A stretch of DNA of 64,000 nucleotides from Bifidobacterium aemilianum (GCF_003315635.1 NZ_PDCG01000005.1:1-64000), one strand, 5' to 3'. Counted from the stretch's first letter, positions 37,653-47,161 are shown. Notes: generated by a model not told the origin, from the sequence alone. Made by a program: numbers and translations.

Positions 37653-38144
37653 ATGAGTCTGGCGTTGGAATCAATGAGCGAATATGCCCAGTCCTTGGTC
37701 AAGCGGTTGGACCTGGAGCCTCACCCGGAGGGTGGCTGGTACGCGAGTGACTGGCGCAGCAGGCATGAGGACACGGTCTCCAAGCGGCCGTTGAGCTCCC
37801 TGATTTACTTTCTGCTGGCGCAGGGGGACGCCAGCGCCTGGCACAAGGTGGATGCCGACGAAATCTGGCTCTGGCATGGGCCGGCATCAGTCCGGCTGGA
37901 GCTGGGCGGCTACGGGGATGCGCCCGAATCAGACCCTGACAAGATTCAGACCATAAGCTTGGGCAACCAACTGACCGATGGCGGCAGTCAAGATGCATCA
38001 ACCACACCGGTTGGCCACATGCTGGTGCCGGAGGGCTGCTGGCAACGGACCGTACCCGGCAAGGGCGACGCCCTGGTCTCCTGCGTGGTCAGCCCCGGTT
38101 TCACCTTCGATGGATTCACACTTGAGGAGGGCAAGAGCCTGTAA
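37653..38144 (+). CDS. DUF985 cupin-family protein
   Basis: A 163-residue member of the DUF985/Cupin_5 family, single-domain beta-barrel proteins of unknown catalytic role. Typical segments are HPEGGWYAS near residue 24, SSLIYFLLAQG and HKVDADEIWLWHGPASV, and the C-terminal SCVVSPGFTFDGFTL. The start is the ATG three bases after an overlapping GTG, spaced correctly from AGGGAG. Confidence 0.85.
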   Translation: MSLALESMSEYAQSLVKRLDLEPHPEGGWYASDWRSRHEDTVSKRPLSSLIYFLLAQGDASAWHKVDADEIWLWHGPASVRLELGGYGDAPESDPDKIQTISLGNQLTDGGSQDASTTPVGHMLVPEGCWQRTVPGKGDALVSCVVSPGFTFDGFTLEEGKSL

Positions 38145-38352
38145 CCGGCTATAAGTAACGGTTATATGGCCGCGTTTTCAATTGACCCGGCACGCCGGTT
38201 CCCGGTGCTGCCAAGCCACTATCATGGGTGATGTGCCTGGTCCCAGTCAGCATACTTGCAGTCAGATTGCTTGGTTTGGTATCGGCTCATCAGGGCCCAT
38301 CAGGGCTATCACTCAAGAGAGTACACATATCAACAACAAGGGGCATAGCGGT

Positions 38353-39210
38353 ATGGTCATAAGTGGCAAGAACAAGGTTATCCGTCTGATTGCGGCAGCA
38401 GTGAGCCTGGTGGCTCTAGCTACCAGCGCGGGCTGTGGCGCAGGCACAGCGGATGCCGGCAAGTCTGACGACATCAAGCAGCAGACCATCAACCCCGGCA
38501 AGCTGACCATCGCTACTGGCCAGCCGGCCTACGCCCCCTATGTCATCGACAACAAGCCCGAGTCTGGTAAGGGCTTCGAGTCCGCCGTGGCCTATGCGGT
38601 GGCCGAGAAGATGGGCTTCTCCAAGTCCGACGTCACCTGGACCCGCACCACCTTCGACGCGGCCATCGCCCCCGGTTCTAAGGACTACGACCTGAACATC
38701 CAGCAGTTCTCCATGACCCCGGAGCGCAAGACGGCCGTAGACTTCACGCCCAGCTACTACAACCCCACCCAGTCGGTCATCGTGCGCAAGGACTCCAAAT
38801 ACGCATCGGCCAAAACCCTGGCGGACCTCAAGGATGCCTCCGTGGCAGCCATGGTGGGAACCACATCATATGACTTTGCCAAAAGCAAGATCAAGGATGA
38901 CATCAAGACCTTCAACGACAATGTGGCCCTCTCCCAGGCTCTGGACTCCAACCAGGTTGATGCCATCGTGGATGACACTCCCACGGCCGTCTATGTGATT
39001 GAGGACAATCAGGTCAAGAACGCCAAGGTCTTGGGCCAGATTGGCGGCTCGGAGGACCCGGAGGGCATGGGCATTGTTCTGCCCAAGGATTCCAAGCTAA
39101 CCAAGGCCGCCTCCAAGGCTGTCAGCGACATGACCAAGGACGGCTCCCTCAAGAAGCTGCAGGATACCTGGCTCAAGGAATACACCACCGACATCCCCAC
39201 CCTCAAGTAA
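38353..39210 (+). CDS. Amino-acid ABC transporter substrate-binding lipoprotein (copy 1)
   Basis: A 285-residue family-3 binding protein. Signal peptide MVISGKNKVIRLIAAAVSLV ends with the lipobox TSAGC, so it is lipid-anchored outside the membrane. The body has TIATGQPAYAPYV, FESAVAYAVAEKMG and TPERKTAVDFTPSY, characteristic of polar amino-acid binders. An almost identical gene lies downstream at 40,619. No permease directly follows; the permease and ATPase genes come after copy 2. Upstream ATG codons would bury the signal peptide and are rejected. Confidence 0.88.
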   Translation: MVISGKNKVIRLIAAAVSLVALATSAGCGAGTADAGKSDDIKQQTINPGKLTIATGQPAYAPYVIDNKPESGKGFESAVAYAVAEKMGFSKSDVTWTRTTFDAAIAPGSKDYDLNIQQFSMTPERKTAVDFTPSYYNPTQSVIVRKDSKYASAKTLADLKDASVAAMVGTTSYDFAKSKIKDDIKTFNDNVALSQALDSNQVDAIVDDTPTAVYVIEDNQVKNAKVLGQIGGSEDPEGMGIVLPKDSKLTKAASKAVSDMTKDGSLKKLQDTWLKEYTTDIPTLK

Positions 39211-39241
39211 GTCACCAACCAGTAAGTCACTGAGCTTGCTG

Positions 39242-39291
39242 AGGGCAGGGCTGCGAGCAGAACCATCACGCTCGCAGCCCTGCCCTGTTTT
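39242..39291 (+). terminator. Rho-independent terminator after binding-protein copy 1
   Basis: A 17-bp perfect stem (AGGGCAGGGCTGCGAGC left arm) with an 11-base loop is followed by GTTTTG, a strong terminator 31 bases after the stop codon. Confidence 0.85.
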
Positions 39292-39300
39292 GCACCCTAC

Positions 39301-39349
39301 ATGAAGCAAAACATATGAGCCCCACAACTGTGCGCGTGGAAAGCTTCAT
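39301..39349. repeat. 50-bp palindromic repeat, copy 1 of 3
   Basis: The unit runs from ATGAAGCAAAACATATG to GCGTGGAAAGCTTCAT, ending in the inverted repeats ATGAAGC/GCTTCAT. It is placed head-to-head with copy 2 so that the two halves form a long imperfect hairpin. Confidence 0.75.
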
Positions 39350-39362
39350 GTAGAGCCGCTTT

Positions 39363-39412
39363 ATGAAGCTTCCCACGCATGAATGTGTGTCAAGCATATG
39401 TTTTTGCTTCAT
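39363..39412. repeat. 50-bp palindromic repeat, copy 2 of 3 (inverted)
   Basis: Reverse-oriented copy of the unit (ATGAAGCTTCCCACGCAT to CATATGTTTTTGCTTCAT), 13 bases after copy 1, giving about 110 bases that can fold on themselves. Confidence 0.75.
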
Positions 39413-39551
39413 TTGACTGACCTGGGTGTCAGCAGCAGCGAAGTGTCTGAGCTTTAGGACATGCAGCAGATGCCTACCGCTCAGGAACACGGCGGAGGCA
39501 GAGCCTAGAGGCCCGGCAATACCTCCAGACTAAGGCTCCAGCGAAAGCCCA

Positions 39552-40394
39552 TCATTGGGCAGCCAACTTCCTGAGCACTCCCAGGGTCAGCCGCCCGGCC
39601 TCGTCTGCGGCCAGAGTGGACTTGTCTTCCTGGTCATTGAGTTCCTCATAGGACTGGCCACATGGATTGCTGATGCCACGGATGCAGAGGAAGGGAACCT
39701 GGCACTTGCCGCAGATTTGGGCGGCAGCCGCCTCCTCCATAGCCTCGCCATCGGCGGCGAAACGCTCAACCAGCTCCTGCAAAACCTCCGGGTCAGTGTT
39801 GAAGCGGTCGCTGGTCGACAGGGAACCCAGCAGGTAATGGCGCCGGTCAGCCCCCTCCCTATCTGCCCGATCAGATACCGCTGCCAGGTCGCCAGCTGCG
39901 CCCAACCTCCCGGGGTCAACCACCCCAGACCAACTACCTGACTCCAGCAGCTCACGGACCGACGGAATCCGTTTCAGCCCTGCCTCTTGCGCAGCGGTCA
40001 CCACAAGCTCCAACAAGCGCGAATCAGCAGGGAAGAATTCTTGATACGGCGGGCATTCGGCAATAATGGCCGTGTTGGTCTCCGCATAGTGCTGTTCGGC
40101 ACCCACCAGTATGTCGCCTACGCTAAGTCCAGGATTGATTGAGCCCGCGATGCCGCTGAATATAAGGGCCTGGGGCTGGTAGCGGTCAATGAGAAACTGG
40201 GCGGTGGCCGCCGCATTGGCCACTCCCATGCCACCCACACATACGGTGAGGTCTATTCCCTGATAGGTCCCTTCAGTGAGCTGGTTACCCAACATTGACT
40301 GGCTGGAGGCATGATCCATAGCCTTCACTATTGGAGCCGCCTCCTTGGGAAGGGCACATTGAATGGCTACTCGTACAAGCTGTGGACTGTCCAT
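39552..40394 (-). CDS. MTA/SAH nucleosidase-like protein
   Basis: About 280 residues of the PNP/UDP phosphorylase superfamily, MTA/SAH nucleosidase branch. Marks are VAIQCALPKEAAPIV at the start, GMGVANAAATAQFLI, FSGIAGSINPGLSVGDI and a late MEEAAAAQICGKCQVPFLCIRGISN segment where the catalytic Asp would be in ISNPCGQ-type context. It cleaves adenine from methylthioadenosine or SAH. The ATG for MDSPQL is preferred; an earlier ATG at 40,427 is possible. Its strand is opposite to the flanking transporter genes. Confidence 0.8.
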   Translation of the reverse strand: MDSPQLVRVAIQCALPKEAAPIVKAMDHASSQSMLGNQLTEGTYQGIDLTVCVGGMGVANAAATAQFLIDRYQPQALIFSGIAGSINPGLSVGDILVGAEQHYAETNTAIIAECPPYQEFFPADSRLLELVVTAAQEAGLKRIPSVRELLESGSWSGVVDPGRLGAAGDLAAVSDRADREGADRRHYLLGSLSTSDRFNTDPEVLQELVERFAADGEAMEEAAAAQICGKCQVPFLCIRGISNPCGQSYEELNDQEDKSTLAADEAGRLTLGVLRKLAAQ

Positions 40395-40618
40395 ATCTCG
40401 ATAGTGCAAGCAAGCCACGACAAGCACAGATCTGACGGCGACCCTCGGCGGGCCTTAATAACCAGTAATAGAAAAAAGCTATATGGTACAGGCGATGGGC
40501 CTACATAAGACCGGGGTGTTTACGCGGGTTTGCGGATAGCATGGCAGGTGTCCAGCAAGGACATATGGCATCGGTAACTATCAGTGGTCAACAACAAGCA
40601 CAACCCAAGGGAACCTGT

Positions 40619-41479
40619 ATGACCTTTAGTCGTAAGAACACCGTTATCCGTCTCATCTCAACCGCCCTCACTTTCATGCTCCTGGCAGGCAGCTCCGCCT
40701 GTGCAGCGGATTCAACCGCCAGCTCCGATTCATCCACAGACATCAAGCAGGCAACCATGCAACCCGGCACGCTGACCATCGCCACCGGCCAGCCCGCCTA
40801 CACCCCCTACGTCTTCGACAACAAGCCGGAAACCGGCAAGGGTTTCGAGTCGGCCGTGGCCTACGCCGTGGCCAAGAATATGGGTTTCTCCAAAGATGAG
40901 GTGCACTGGGTTCGCACCACCTTCGATGCGGCCATAGCACCGGGTTCCAAGGACTATGATCTAAACATCCAGCAATTCGGAATTACTCCCGAGCGCCGCA
41001 AGGCCGTCGACTTCAGCCCCAGCTACTTCAAACCCACCCAGGCCATTGTTGTGCGGAAAGATTCTAAGTATGCCCCGGCCAGCAGTATCAGCCAGCTTAA
41101 GGACGCTTCCATCGGAGCCATGGTCGGGACGACCTCCTATGACTGCGCTAAGCGCAAGATTACCAAGGACATCAAAACCTTCAACGACAACGTGGGCCTG
41201 GCGCAGGCCTTGGATACCGACCAGATAGACGCTATGGTGGTCGACACTCCCACCTCAGTCAACATCATCAAGACCAAGCAGGTCCATCAAGGCAAGGTGC
41301 TGGGGCAGCTCCCCGGCTCCCAGGACCCGGAGGGCATGGGCATCGTTCTACCCAAGGATTCCAAACTGACCAAGGCTGTGAGCAAGGCCGTCAGCGACAT
41401 GACCAATGACGGCTCCCTCAAGAAGCTGCAGGATAGCTGGCTCAAGGAATATACCAGCGACATCCCCACCCTCCAATGA
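40619..41479 (+). CDS. Amino-acid ABC transporter substrate-binding lipoprotein (copy 2)
   Basis: A 286-residue family-3 binding lipoprotein: signal MTFSRKNTVIRLISTALTF, lipobox SSAC, and the same landmarks as copy 1 (TIATGQPAYTPYV, DAAIAPGSKDYDLNIQQF, EGMGIVLPKDSKLT). AAGGGA lies eight bases before the ATG. With the permease and ATPase downstream it probably forms the complete importer. The paralogues likely have overlapping but distinct specificity. Confidence 0.9.
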   Translation: MTFSRKNTVIRLISTALTFMLLAGSSACAADSTASSDSSTDIKQATMQPGTLTIATGQPAYTPYVFDNKPETGKGFESAVAYAVAKNMGFSKDEVHWVRTTFDAAIAPGSKDYDLNIQQFGITPERRKAVDFSPSYFKPTQAIVVRKDSKYAPASSISQLKDASIGAMVGTTSYDCAKRKITKDIKTFNDNVGLAQALDTDQIDAMVVDTPTSVNIIKTKQVHQGKVLGQLPGSQDPEGMGIVLPKDSKLTKAVSKAVSDMTNDGSLKKLQDSWLKEYTSDIPTLQ

Positions 41480-41805
41480 AGCGTGGGGACAACCAGGGGC
41501 AGCCCATGTGGGAGACCGTCTCACTCGCGGGCCTGCCCGGTGCTGTGCCCTACATGAAGCAAAACATATGAGCCTCACAACTTTGTGCGTGAAGAGCTTC
41601 ATGTGGCGTATGCGGACTCCCCGCAGGAAGCATGGGACGAACTTCCAATAGCGAACCACGGTTGCGCTGATTGGCGACCGGAACAGGGAGCTGCTAAGCA
41701 GACAGCCAACATTCCACGCCGGAATAAGTCGGTATTCTGCGACAAAATGGGTGACGGTGCGGTCCGCATCGGATTCGCCGGACCGGACATGACGACAGGA
41801 ATCAA
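41480..41805. other. Gap between binding protein copy 2 and permease
   Basis: 326 bases without a gene. It contains the third palindromic repeat; a GTCGGTATTCTGCGACAAAATGG segment nearer the permease may hold its promoter, but this is weak. Confidence 0.4.
41554..41602. repeat. 50-bp palindromic repeat, copy 3 of 3
   Basis: ATGAAGCAAAACATATGAGC and GCGTGaAGAGCTTCAT ends match copy 1, including the middle CACAACT. It lies the same distance after binding-protein copy 2 as copy 1 does after binding-protein copy 1. Confidence 0.75.
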
Positions 41806-42756
41806 ATGAGGACAGGGGATTCATCAGTGTCTGTAGAGGGTTCTTCATCACAAACATCGGCCCCGCGTGCCGACGACTGGCCGGCCAGCTCCGGACACCC
41901 GGGCTCTTCCGGGCAGCCACCAGTCAGCCAGATTGAGCTTGACCGCGAGCGCTACCGTGAGCGGCAAAGCCTCAAGTCGGTGGTCACGAGCATTGTCTCC
42001 ACCATGGTCCTGGCCGCCCTAATCATGGTCGGACTCAAGCTCTCCCCGGGTTGGCCCCGGGTCCAGGAGTCCTTCTTCTCCGGCAAGTACTTTGTGGAAT
42101 CCTTCCCCAAGGTCCTCCAAGGGTTGTGGCTGAATGTGCAGGTCCTCTTCTTCGCTGTCATCGGTGTGGCCATCTTCGGTACCCTCATGGCCATGATCCG
42201 TGTCAGCAAGTCCCCCTTCCTCTTCCCCCTACGGCTTCTGGCCCGTCTCTACACCACGATTATGCGAGGCATTCCCATGATTGTGGTCCTTTATTTAATA
42301 GGCTTCGGCATTCCCGGCCTGGGCATTTTCGGCCGGATTCCCGCGGCCGTACTGGGTACCATCGCCGTGATTCTTTCCTATTCGGCCTACATTGCCGAGG
42401 TGCTCAGGGCCGGCTTCGAGGACGTCCACCCCTCCCAGCGGGCCTCGGCACGTTCCCTTGGCCTGACCTCCGGGCAGACCATGAGAATGGTGGTCATTCC
42501 CCAGGCCCTGCGCAAGGTGGCACCGGCCCTGATGAACGACTTCATCTCCATGCAGAAGGATGTGGGCCTGATCTCTGTTCTTGGGGCCGTGGATGCGGTC
42601 AGGGCCGCGCAGATTGTGGTGGCCACCTCCTACAACTTCACCCCCTATGTGGTGGCTTCGATTCTCTTCATCCTCACCTCCGTACCCTTCATCATCCTTA
42701 ATGATTGGTATTCGGCCAGGTTACGCAAGCGCGAGCAGAGTGGAGGCACCGTATGA
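41806..42756 (+). CDS. Amino-acid ABC transporter permease
   Basis: A 316-residue HisM/GlnP-type permease. After a Ser/Pro-rich N-terminus of about 45 residues come five to six helices and the EAA-loop segment HPSQRASARSLGLTSGQTM that docks the ATPase. The last bases overlap the ATPase start (ATGA), indicating translational coupling. The substrate is probably a polar amino acid. Confidence 0.92.
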   Translation: MRTGDSSVSVEGSSSQTSAPRADDWPASSGHPGSSGQPPVSQIELDRERYRERQSLKSVVTSIVSTMVLAALIMVGLKLSPGWPRVQESFFSGKYFVESFPKVLQGLWLNVQVLFFAVIGVAIFGTLMAMIRVSKSPFLFPLRLLARLYTTIMRGIPMIVVLYLIGFGIPGLGIFGRIPAAVLGTIAVILSYSAYIAEVLRAGFEDVHPSQRASARSLGLTSGQTMRMVVIPQALRKVAPALMNDFISMQKDVGLISVLGAVDAVRAAQIVVATSYNFTPYVVASILFILTSVPFIILNDWYSARLRKREQSGGTV

Positions 42757-43652
42757 GCCAGCAGCGGGCAGACAAGAACATGAACCAGCAGCACAGCGAC
42801 CAGCTCATGCAGCTACAGCAGGGTCCAGGACAGGGCCAGCGTGAGATTCAAGGGCAGGGGCTGCAGACCAGCCAGCACAACCCGACCGGCCGGACCAGCC
42901 CAACCAGCCCAACAGGCAAGGCTGTGCTGCGCCTGGACTCCGTGCGCAAGTCATACGGGAGCAATCATGTGCTCAAGGGCGTTTCTTTCGACATCAACCC
43001 CCATGAGGTGGTGGCGCTGCTGGGCCCCTCCGGCTCGGGCAAGTCGACCCTCATGAAGTGCATCAACCTACTGGAACAGGTCAACGATGGTCAGATCTGG
43101 CTAGCTGGTACCGAGATTACCGACCCTCGGATTAACCCGGACCACAGTCGTTCCCGGATTGGCGTGGTCTTCCAGCAGTTCAACCTCTTCCCCCACATGA
43201 ACGTTCTCAGGAACGTGACCCTAGGCGCCATCAAGGTCCATGGCATGAACAAGGACCAGGCCCAAGACAAGGCCCTTGAGCTCCTTGACCGCATCGGCAT
43301 GAAGCAGAAGGCCTCCGCCTACCCTGACCAACTGTCGGGCGGACAGCAGCAGCGTGTGGCCATCGTCAGGTCCCTGATGACCGACCCTGAGCTGCTGCTC
43401 CTTGACGAGATCACCTCCGCCCTGGACCCCATGTTGGTCGGCGAGGTGCTGGAGATGGTCACCGAACTCAAGGACCGGGGCACCACCATCCTCATGGCCA
43501 CCCACGAGATGGGCTTTGCCCACGACGCAGCGGACCGAATTGTGCTGCTCCTCAACGGCCAGGTGGCCGAGAACGGAAGTCCACAACAGGTCATGGACGA
43601 GTCGCAGAACCCTCAGACCAAGGAGTTCTTCAGTCATTTCAGAGGTCTCTGA
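42753..43652 (+). CDS. Amino-acid ABC transporter ATP-binding protein
   Basis: A 299-residue ATPase of the GlnQ/HisP class. A Gln-rich 45-residue leader precedes the domain. Motifs: Walker A GPSGSGKST, Q-loop VVFQQFNLFPH, signature LSGGQQQRV, Walker B LLLLDEIT and the H-loop MATHEMGFA. GGAGG lies six bases ahead of the ATG, which overlaps the permease stop. It completes the importer with the lipoproteins upstream. Confidence 0.94.
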   Translation: MSQQRADKNMNQQHSDQLMQLQQGPGQGQREIQGQGLQTSQHNPTGRTSPTSPTGKAVLRLDSVRKSYGSNHVLKGVSFDINPHEVVALLGPSGSGKSTLMKCINLLEQVNDGQIWLAGTEITDPRINPDHSRSRIGVVFQQFNLFPHMNVLRNVTLGAIKVHGMNKDQAQDKALELLDRIGMKQKASAYPDQLSGGQQQRVAIVRSLMTDPELLLLDEITSALDPMLVGEVLEMVTELKDRGTTILMATHEMGFAHDAADRIVLLLNGQVAENGSPQQVMDESQNPQTKEFFSHFRGL

Positions 43653-43907
43653 CCGCCCACACTCGGCAGGGTTCAGACCGCGTCAATACGGCGCATAGGC
43701 TGGTGGTAGCTCGGCGGCCCGTACCCTGTTGGAAGCAGGGACTGGAAGTCGCCCCAGGCTTAGGACCAGAAATGGAACTGGCAGCCGAACCATGGCTAAG
43801 ACCAGGACCAGTCCTGACCCAGGACTAAGACCAGGGCCAGGACTGGGACGCAGATAAGGACTAGCGCTAGAACCAGAAGACGACACTATTCGGGACCAGA
43901 ACTGGGG
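43653..43907. repeat. Degenerate GGACNAG repeat region
   Basis: No gene seen. About 43,761-43,907 is a low-complexity stretch of scattered GGACCAG, AGGACTAAG, GACCAGGG and similar units between the convergent ATPase and ribF genes. Neither strand shows a protein-like frame. Confidence 0.5.
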
Positions 43908-45266
43908 CTAGGACTTGGATGTGCTGTAGGCCGTGACGTCCAAGGTCTGCTGGACGTTCTCAGCCAGGGCCTGCTTGAGTTCTTCCGTGCTGTCGAACTT
44001 GACCTGCGGCCTTAGAAAGGTCTCGAACTCGACCCGGACATGGTGGCCGTAGAGTTCCAACCACTGGTCGGTGACGGCGTAGGCTTCAATGACACGGTTC
44101 AGCAGACCGGTCCGCTCGCTATAGGTGGGTTTGCTGCCGATGGAAATGGCGGCCGGCCAGCGCCAGGGTGACCCAGGGGCCATACGGGCCCTGTCCGAGA
44201 CCAGCTGCCGGTGGAAGTCATCCTCATTGAGTGGGGTGCCGGGCGCATCCGTCTGACCTGACCACGCAGTCTGCCCTAAGTCTTTAGTCTCGCCCTTCCC
44301 ATCAGCCGAGCCATATCCATGAGCCACACTCTGCTGATCAGCCACACCTTGCCCATCAGCAGCGTCTGTGGTCTCAGCTTCGCCAAGGTCCACCAACCAG
44401 CCGGCGTACACCCCATCAACAGGTATGAACCCTTCAACATGGTCGGCGAGGTTGACCGTCGGGAATCCTATCTCCCTGCCCCGCTGCTCGCCATGCACCA
44501 CCAGCCCTTCAACGGCATGGGCACGGCCTAGAATCTCGTTGGCGGCCTTGATGCGCCCCTGGGCCAGCAGATAGCGGAGGTTCGACGAACTCCAGATGCG
44601 GGTGAGTCTGCCCTGGTGGTCCTTGCTCCACGCCCTCAGCTCGGCCTTGCTCATGCGCTCGGTCGGGTCCGCGGGCTCACCGGGGCCCTGAGGAACCTGG
44701 TAGGTCCATTGGGCCGGCACGCGCACCTCTCCCGGCCCCTGACTGTCGACCTGATCAAACTCGAAGACACCGGTGGCCGCAGCCAAATCAGCTATGCTCT
44801 TGGCATCACCAGTACGGCCTGACCCCATGACGGCATCCTTGCCCAAGACCAGGGTTCTCATACCCAGTTTGCCAACCAACTGCCCCAGGAAGAAACGGTA
44901 GGATTTAGCCGCAAAGGCCAGGGTGTAGCGAACCACCAGCACATGGTCTACCCCCAGCTCCTCCATAACCCGAAGGCGCTGGTGGATGGAGGTCAAGGCC
45001 TGGCTGTCCACGTAATCGGTAGGCAGTTCCATGCCATCGTGGGCGGATCCGTAGGTGTGGGCCACTTTGGGCCGGGGGTCGAACATGATGACCACGGACA
45101 GGGCATTGCTCTTCCTGGCCTCCTCCACCATGCGGCTGACCAAGGCCTGGTGGCCCCGGTGCATGCCATCGAAGGAGCCGACGGTGACCACCGAACGCTT
45201 CTGGGTGCTGAGGGTGGGCCAATCGACCAGCCCACTGCCGTCGGGGGTCAGACTCATGATCTTCAT
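43908..45266 (-). CDS. ribF: Bifunctional riboflavin kinase/FAD synthetase
   Basis: Makes FMN and FAD from riboflavin. The adenylyltransferase half has VTVGSFDGMHRGHQALV (residues 27-43), the kinase half has QRGREIGFPTVNL (261-273). It is 452 residues, well above the usual 300-330: two extra segments, about residues 173-225 and 297-365, are polar and Gly/Asp/Gln-rich, probably surface loops. Core motifs are intact, so both activities are expected. It is the last gene of the nusA-infB-rbfA-truB cluster. Confidence 0.92.
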   Translation of the reverse strand: MKIMSLTPDGSGLVDWPTLSTQKRSVVTVGSFDGMHRGHQALVSRMVEEARKSNALSVVIMFDPRPKVAHTYGSAHDGMELPTDYVDSQALTSIHQRLRVMEELGVDHVLVVRYTLAFAAKSYRFFLGQLVGKLGMRTLVLGKDAVMGSGRTGDAKSIADLAAATGVFEFDQVDSQGPGEVRVPAQWTYQVPQGPGEPADPTERMSKAELRAWSKDHQGRLTRIWSSSNLRYLLAQGRIKAANEILGRAHAVEGLVVHGEQRGREIGFPTVNLADHVEGFIPVDGVYAGWLVDLGEAETTDAADGQGVADQQSVAHGYGSADGKGETKDLGQTAWSGQTDAPGTPLNEDDFHRQLVSDRARMAPGSPWRWPAAISIGSKPTYSERTGLLNRVIEAYAVTDQWLELYGHHVRVEFETFLRPQVKFDSTEELKQALAENVQQTLDVTAYSTSKS

Positions 45267-45365
45267 CTACTGTCCTTGTTCACTTTCCTGTCATGTGGCC
45301 CAGGCAGCCCGGCTCTCGTGTGGGCCAGGCGCGCAGGCCGTATCCGGGTCCACTCTATCAGTCCA

Positions 45366-46490
45366 TCATTCCACCGGAAAGACCAACAGCGGCTTCAGTT
45401 TGCCGAGCTTCCCGGCTCCCACCGGACCGACCACGGCCACAAGCTCCGGTGATTGGGGAACCTCCTCCTGGGAACCGGGGCCTAGCCCCTTGGCAGGCAC
45501 AGCTAGGAGGGCTGCGGTTGGCTCTTCGATCGCCGGGCCCGCCGACTGGTCGATCCACCTGCCGAAACGTAGGTCACGGGCCTGGTCAGCGCTGATGCTG
45601 GCGGTGGGCATGACCAGGGCCGCCGCCTGGGCCATGGCCAGGGCCCGCTTGGCCAGGTCGGGACCCGTCACATCGAAAACAGCCTGGGGGCGGGTGACCA
45701 GTTGGCCCTCTCGATTGGTGAAGCTATGTTCAACAGCCTGGGCCGTCAGCAGCTGGGGCATGGCCAGGTCGAAAGCGCCTATGCGGGTGCGTCGTAGGCG
45801 GGTCAGATGCCCACCCACCCCTAGTTTCTGCCCCAGGTCCCTGGCCAGGGAACGGATGTAGGTTCCGGCGGAACACTCCACAGTGACATCCAGGTCCAGA
45901 AAACGCGGGGCTGGGTTGGCTGCTGTACCTGCCGGACCGGAAAGACCGTCATCGCCGACGGCACGAAGGGCATCGAGGCTGAAGCGCCTGATGGTGACCG
46001 GCCTTGCCTCCAGATGCACCTCCTTACCCTGCCTGGCCAAGTCGTAGGCCCGCTGGCCCTTGATCTTGATGGCGGAGAAACTGCTGGGCACCTGTTGGAT
46101 CAGCCCGGTGAAGGAGCCCTCGATTACGGCCTTGATGTGGCCCTGGGTAAGGCTCCCAAGTCTGGCCCGAACTTGCTCCAATTCCTGGTCGGACTGGGCA
46201 ATGACCTCGCCATCGGCATCATCGGTGCTGGTGGCCTGCCCCAGTCGGATGGTGGCCTGGTAGCTCTTGCTGTGGTCGACGATGTAGTTGAGCAGACGGG
46301 TGGCATGGCCAAAGCCCACAATCAGCAGGCCGGTAGCCATGGGGTCCAGGGTTCCGGCATGGCCGACCCTACGGGTCTTGAGCTCATGGCGGGCCGCAGC
46401 CACGACATCATGGCTGGTGACCCCCTGGGGCTTATCAACCAGCAGCAGGCCCGATGGGCCGGTGCTGGACTCCCTAACTCTCCTACCCAC
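45366..46490 (-). CDS. truB: tRNA pseudouridine-55 synthase
   Basis: A 374-residue enzyme isomerising U55 of tRNAs. Catalytic Asp in [17 protein letters not shown], plus [15 protein letters not shown] and [11 protein letters not shown] near the N-terminus. A C-terminal domain of about 110 residues ends the protein, longer than in E. coli TruB but usual in actinobacteria. The start lies six bases after the rbfA stop. Confidence 0.94.
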   Translation of the reverse strand: MGRRVRESSTGPSGLLLVDKPQGVTSHDVVAAARHELKTRRVGHAGTLDPMATGLLIVGFGHATRLLNYIVDHSKSYQATIRLGQATSTDDADGEVIAQSDQELEQVRARLGSLTQGHIKAVIEGSFTGLIQQVPSSFSAIKIKGQRAYDLARQGKEVHLEARPVTIRRFSLDALRAVGDDGLSGPAGTAANPAPRFLDLDVTVECSAGTYIRSLARDLGQKLGVGGHLTRLRRTRIGAFDLAMPQLLTAQAVEHSFTNREGQLVTRPQAVFDVTGPDLAKRALAMAQAAALVMPTASISADQARDLRFGRWIDQSAGPAIEEPTAALLAVPAKGLGPGSQEEVPQSPELVAVVGPVGAGKLGKLKPLLVFPVE

Positions 46491-46495
46491 GGCGG

Positions 46496-47107
46496 TCAGG
46501 ACTCGTCACCTGAGCTGCCAGCCTCGGCTCCCTCTTGTTCAGATTCGCTAGCGGGCTCAGGTTCACCGGGCTCATCAAGCTTGGACTCGGTTCCAAACCC
46601 AAAGCCAGGCTCCGTGCCAGACGCCCCAGCAGACGCTGCTTCAGCATCGGTATCAGCAACATCCATAGCCTCATCGTCATGCCGGTAGGGATCAGCCTCC
46701 CCGGCATAGCTGGCCTGCTCCCTGGCCAGTGCCAGTTCCTCGTCGCGCTTGTGGGCCACGGCGAGAATATCCTCGATTTCATGGGCCTCCTCAGGCACCT
46801 CGTCGTAGATGAACTGGAGTTGCGGGGTCAGGCGCAAGCCGGCCCTTGCTCCTACCAGACTCCGCAGTTTGCCCTTGGCCGCCTGGTTCAAGGCCTGCTG
46901 TGCACGCTTGCGCTGGCCCTCCTCCTTGTCCTGGTCGCCCAGGAAGGTCCAATAGACCCGGGCGATCTGCATGTCGTTGGTTACCCGCACCTCGGTGATG
47001 GTGACACCCTGAAGGCGCTTGTCGTGCAGCTGGGATTCCATCGACGAGGCAATCACCCGCTGGATCAAGGCCGCGATTCGTGCGGACCTGGGATTGGTTC
47101 CTGGCAT
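46496..47107 (-). CDS. rbfA: Ribosome-binding factor A
   Basis: A 203-residue 30S maturation factor. The first 120 residues are the KH-like RbfA fold ([49 protein letters not shown]). The remaining 80 residues are an acidic Glu/Ala/Ser tail unlike the short E. coli protein. It is followed at once by truB and preceded by a GC-rich hairpin. Confidence 0.92.
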   Translation of the reverse strand: MPGTNPRSARIAALIQRVIASSMESQLHDKRLQGVTITEVRVTNDMQIARVYWTFLGDQDKEEGQRKRAQQALNQAAKGKLRSLVGARAGLRLTPQLQFIYDEVPEEAHEIEDILAVAHKRDEELALAREQASYAGEADPYRHDDEAMDVADTDAEAASAGASGTEPGFGFGTESKLDEPGEPEPASESEQEGAEAGSSGDES

Positions 47108-47161
47108 CTGTGTGTTCTTTCCTTCACGTAGTCATGGGCCCACGACCTGACCTGTGGGCCT

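Larger units (their letters stand above)
39211..39551. other. Gap between copy-1 binding-protein gene and nucleosidase gene
   Basis: Holds the terminator and the paired palindromic repeats; no gene is seen. The remaining bases up to the convergent nucleosidase are uninformative. Confidence 0.6.
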
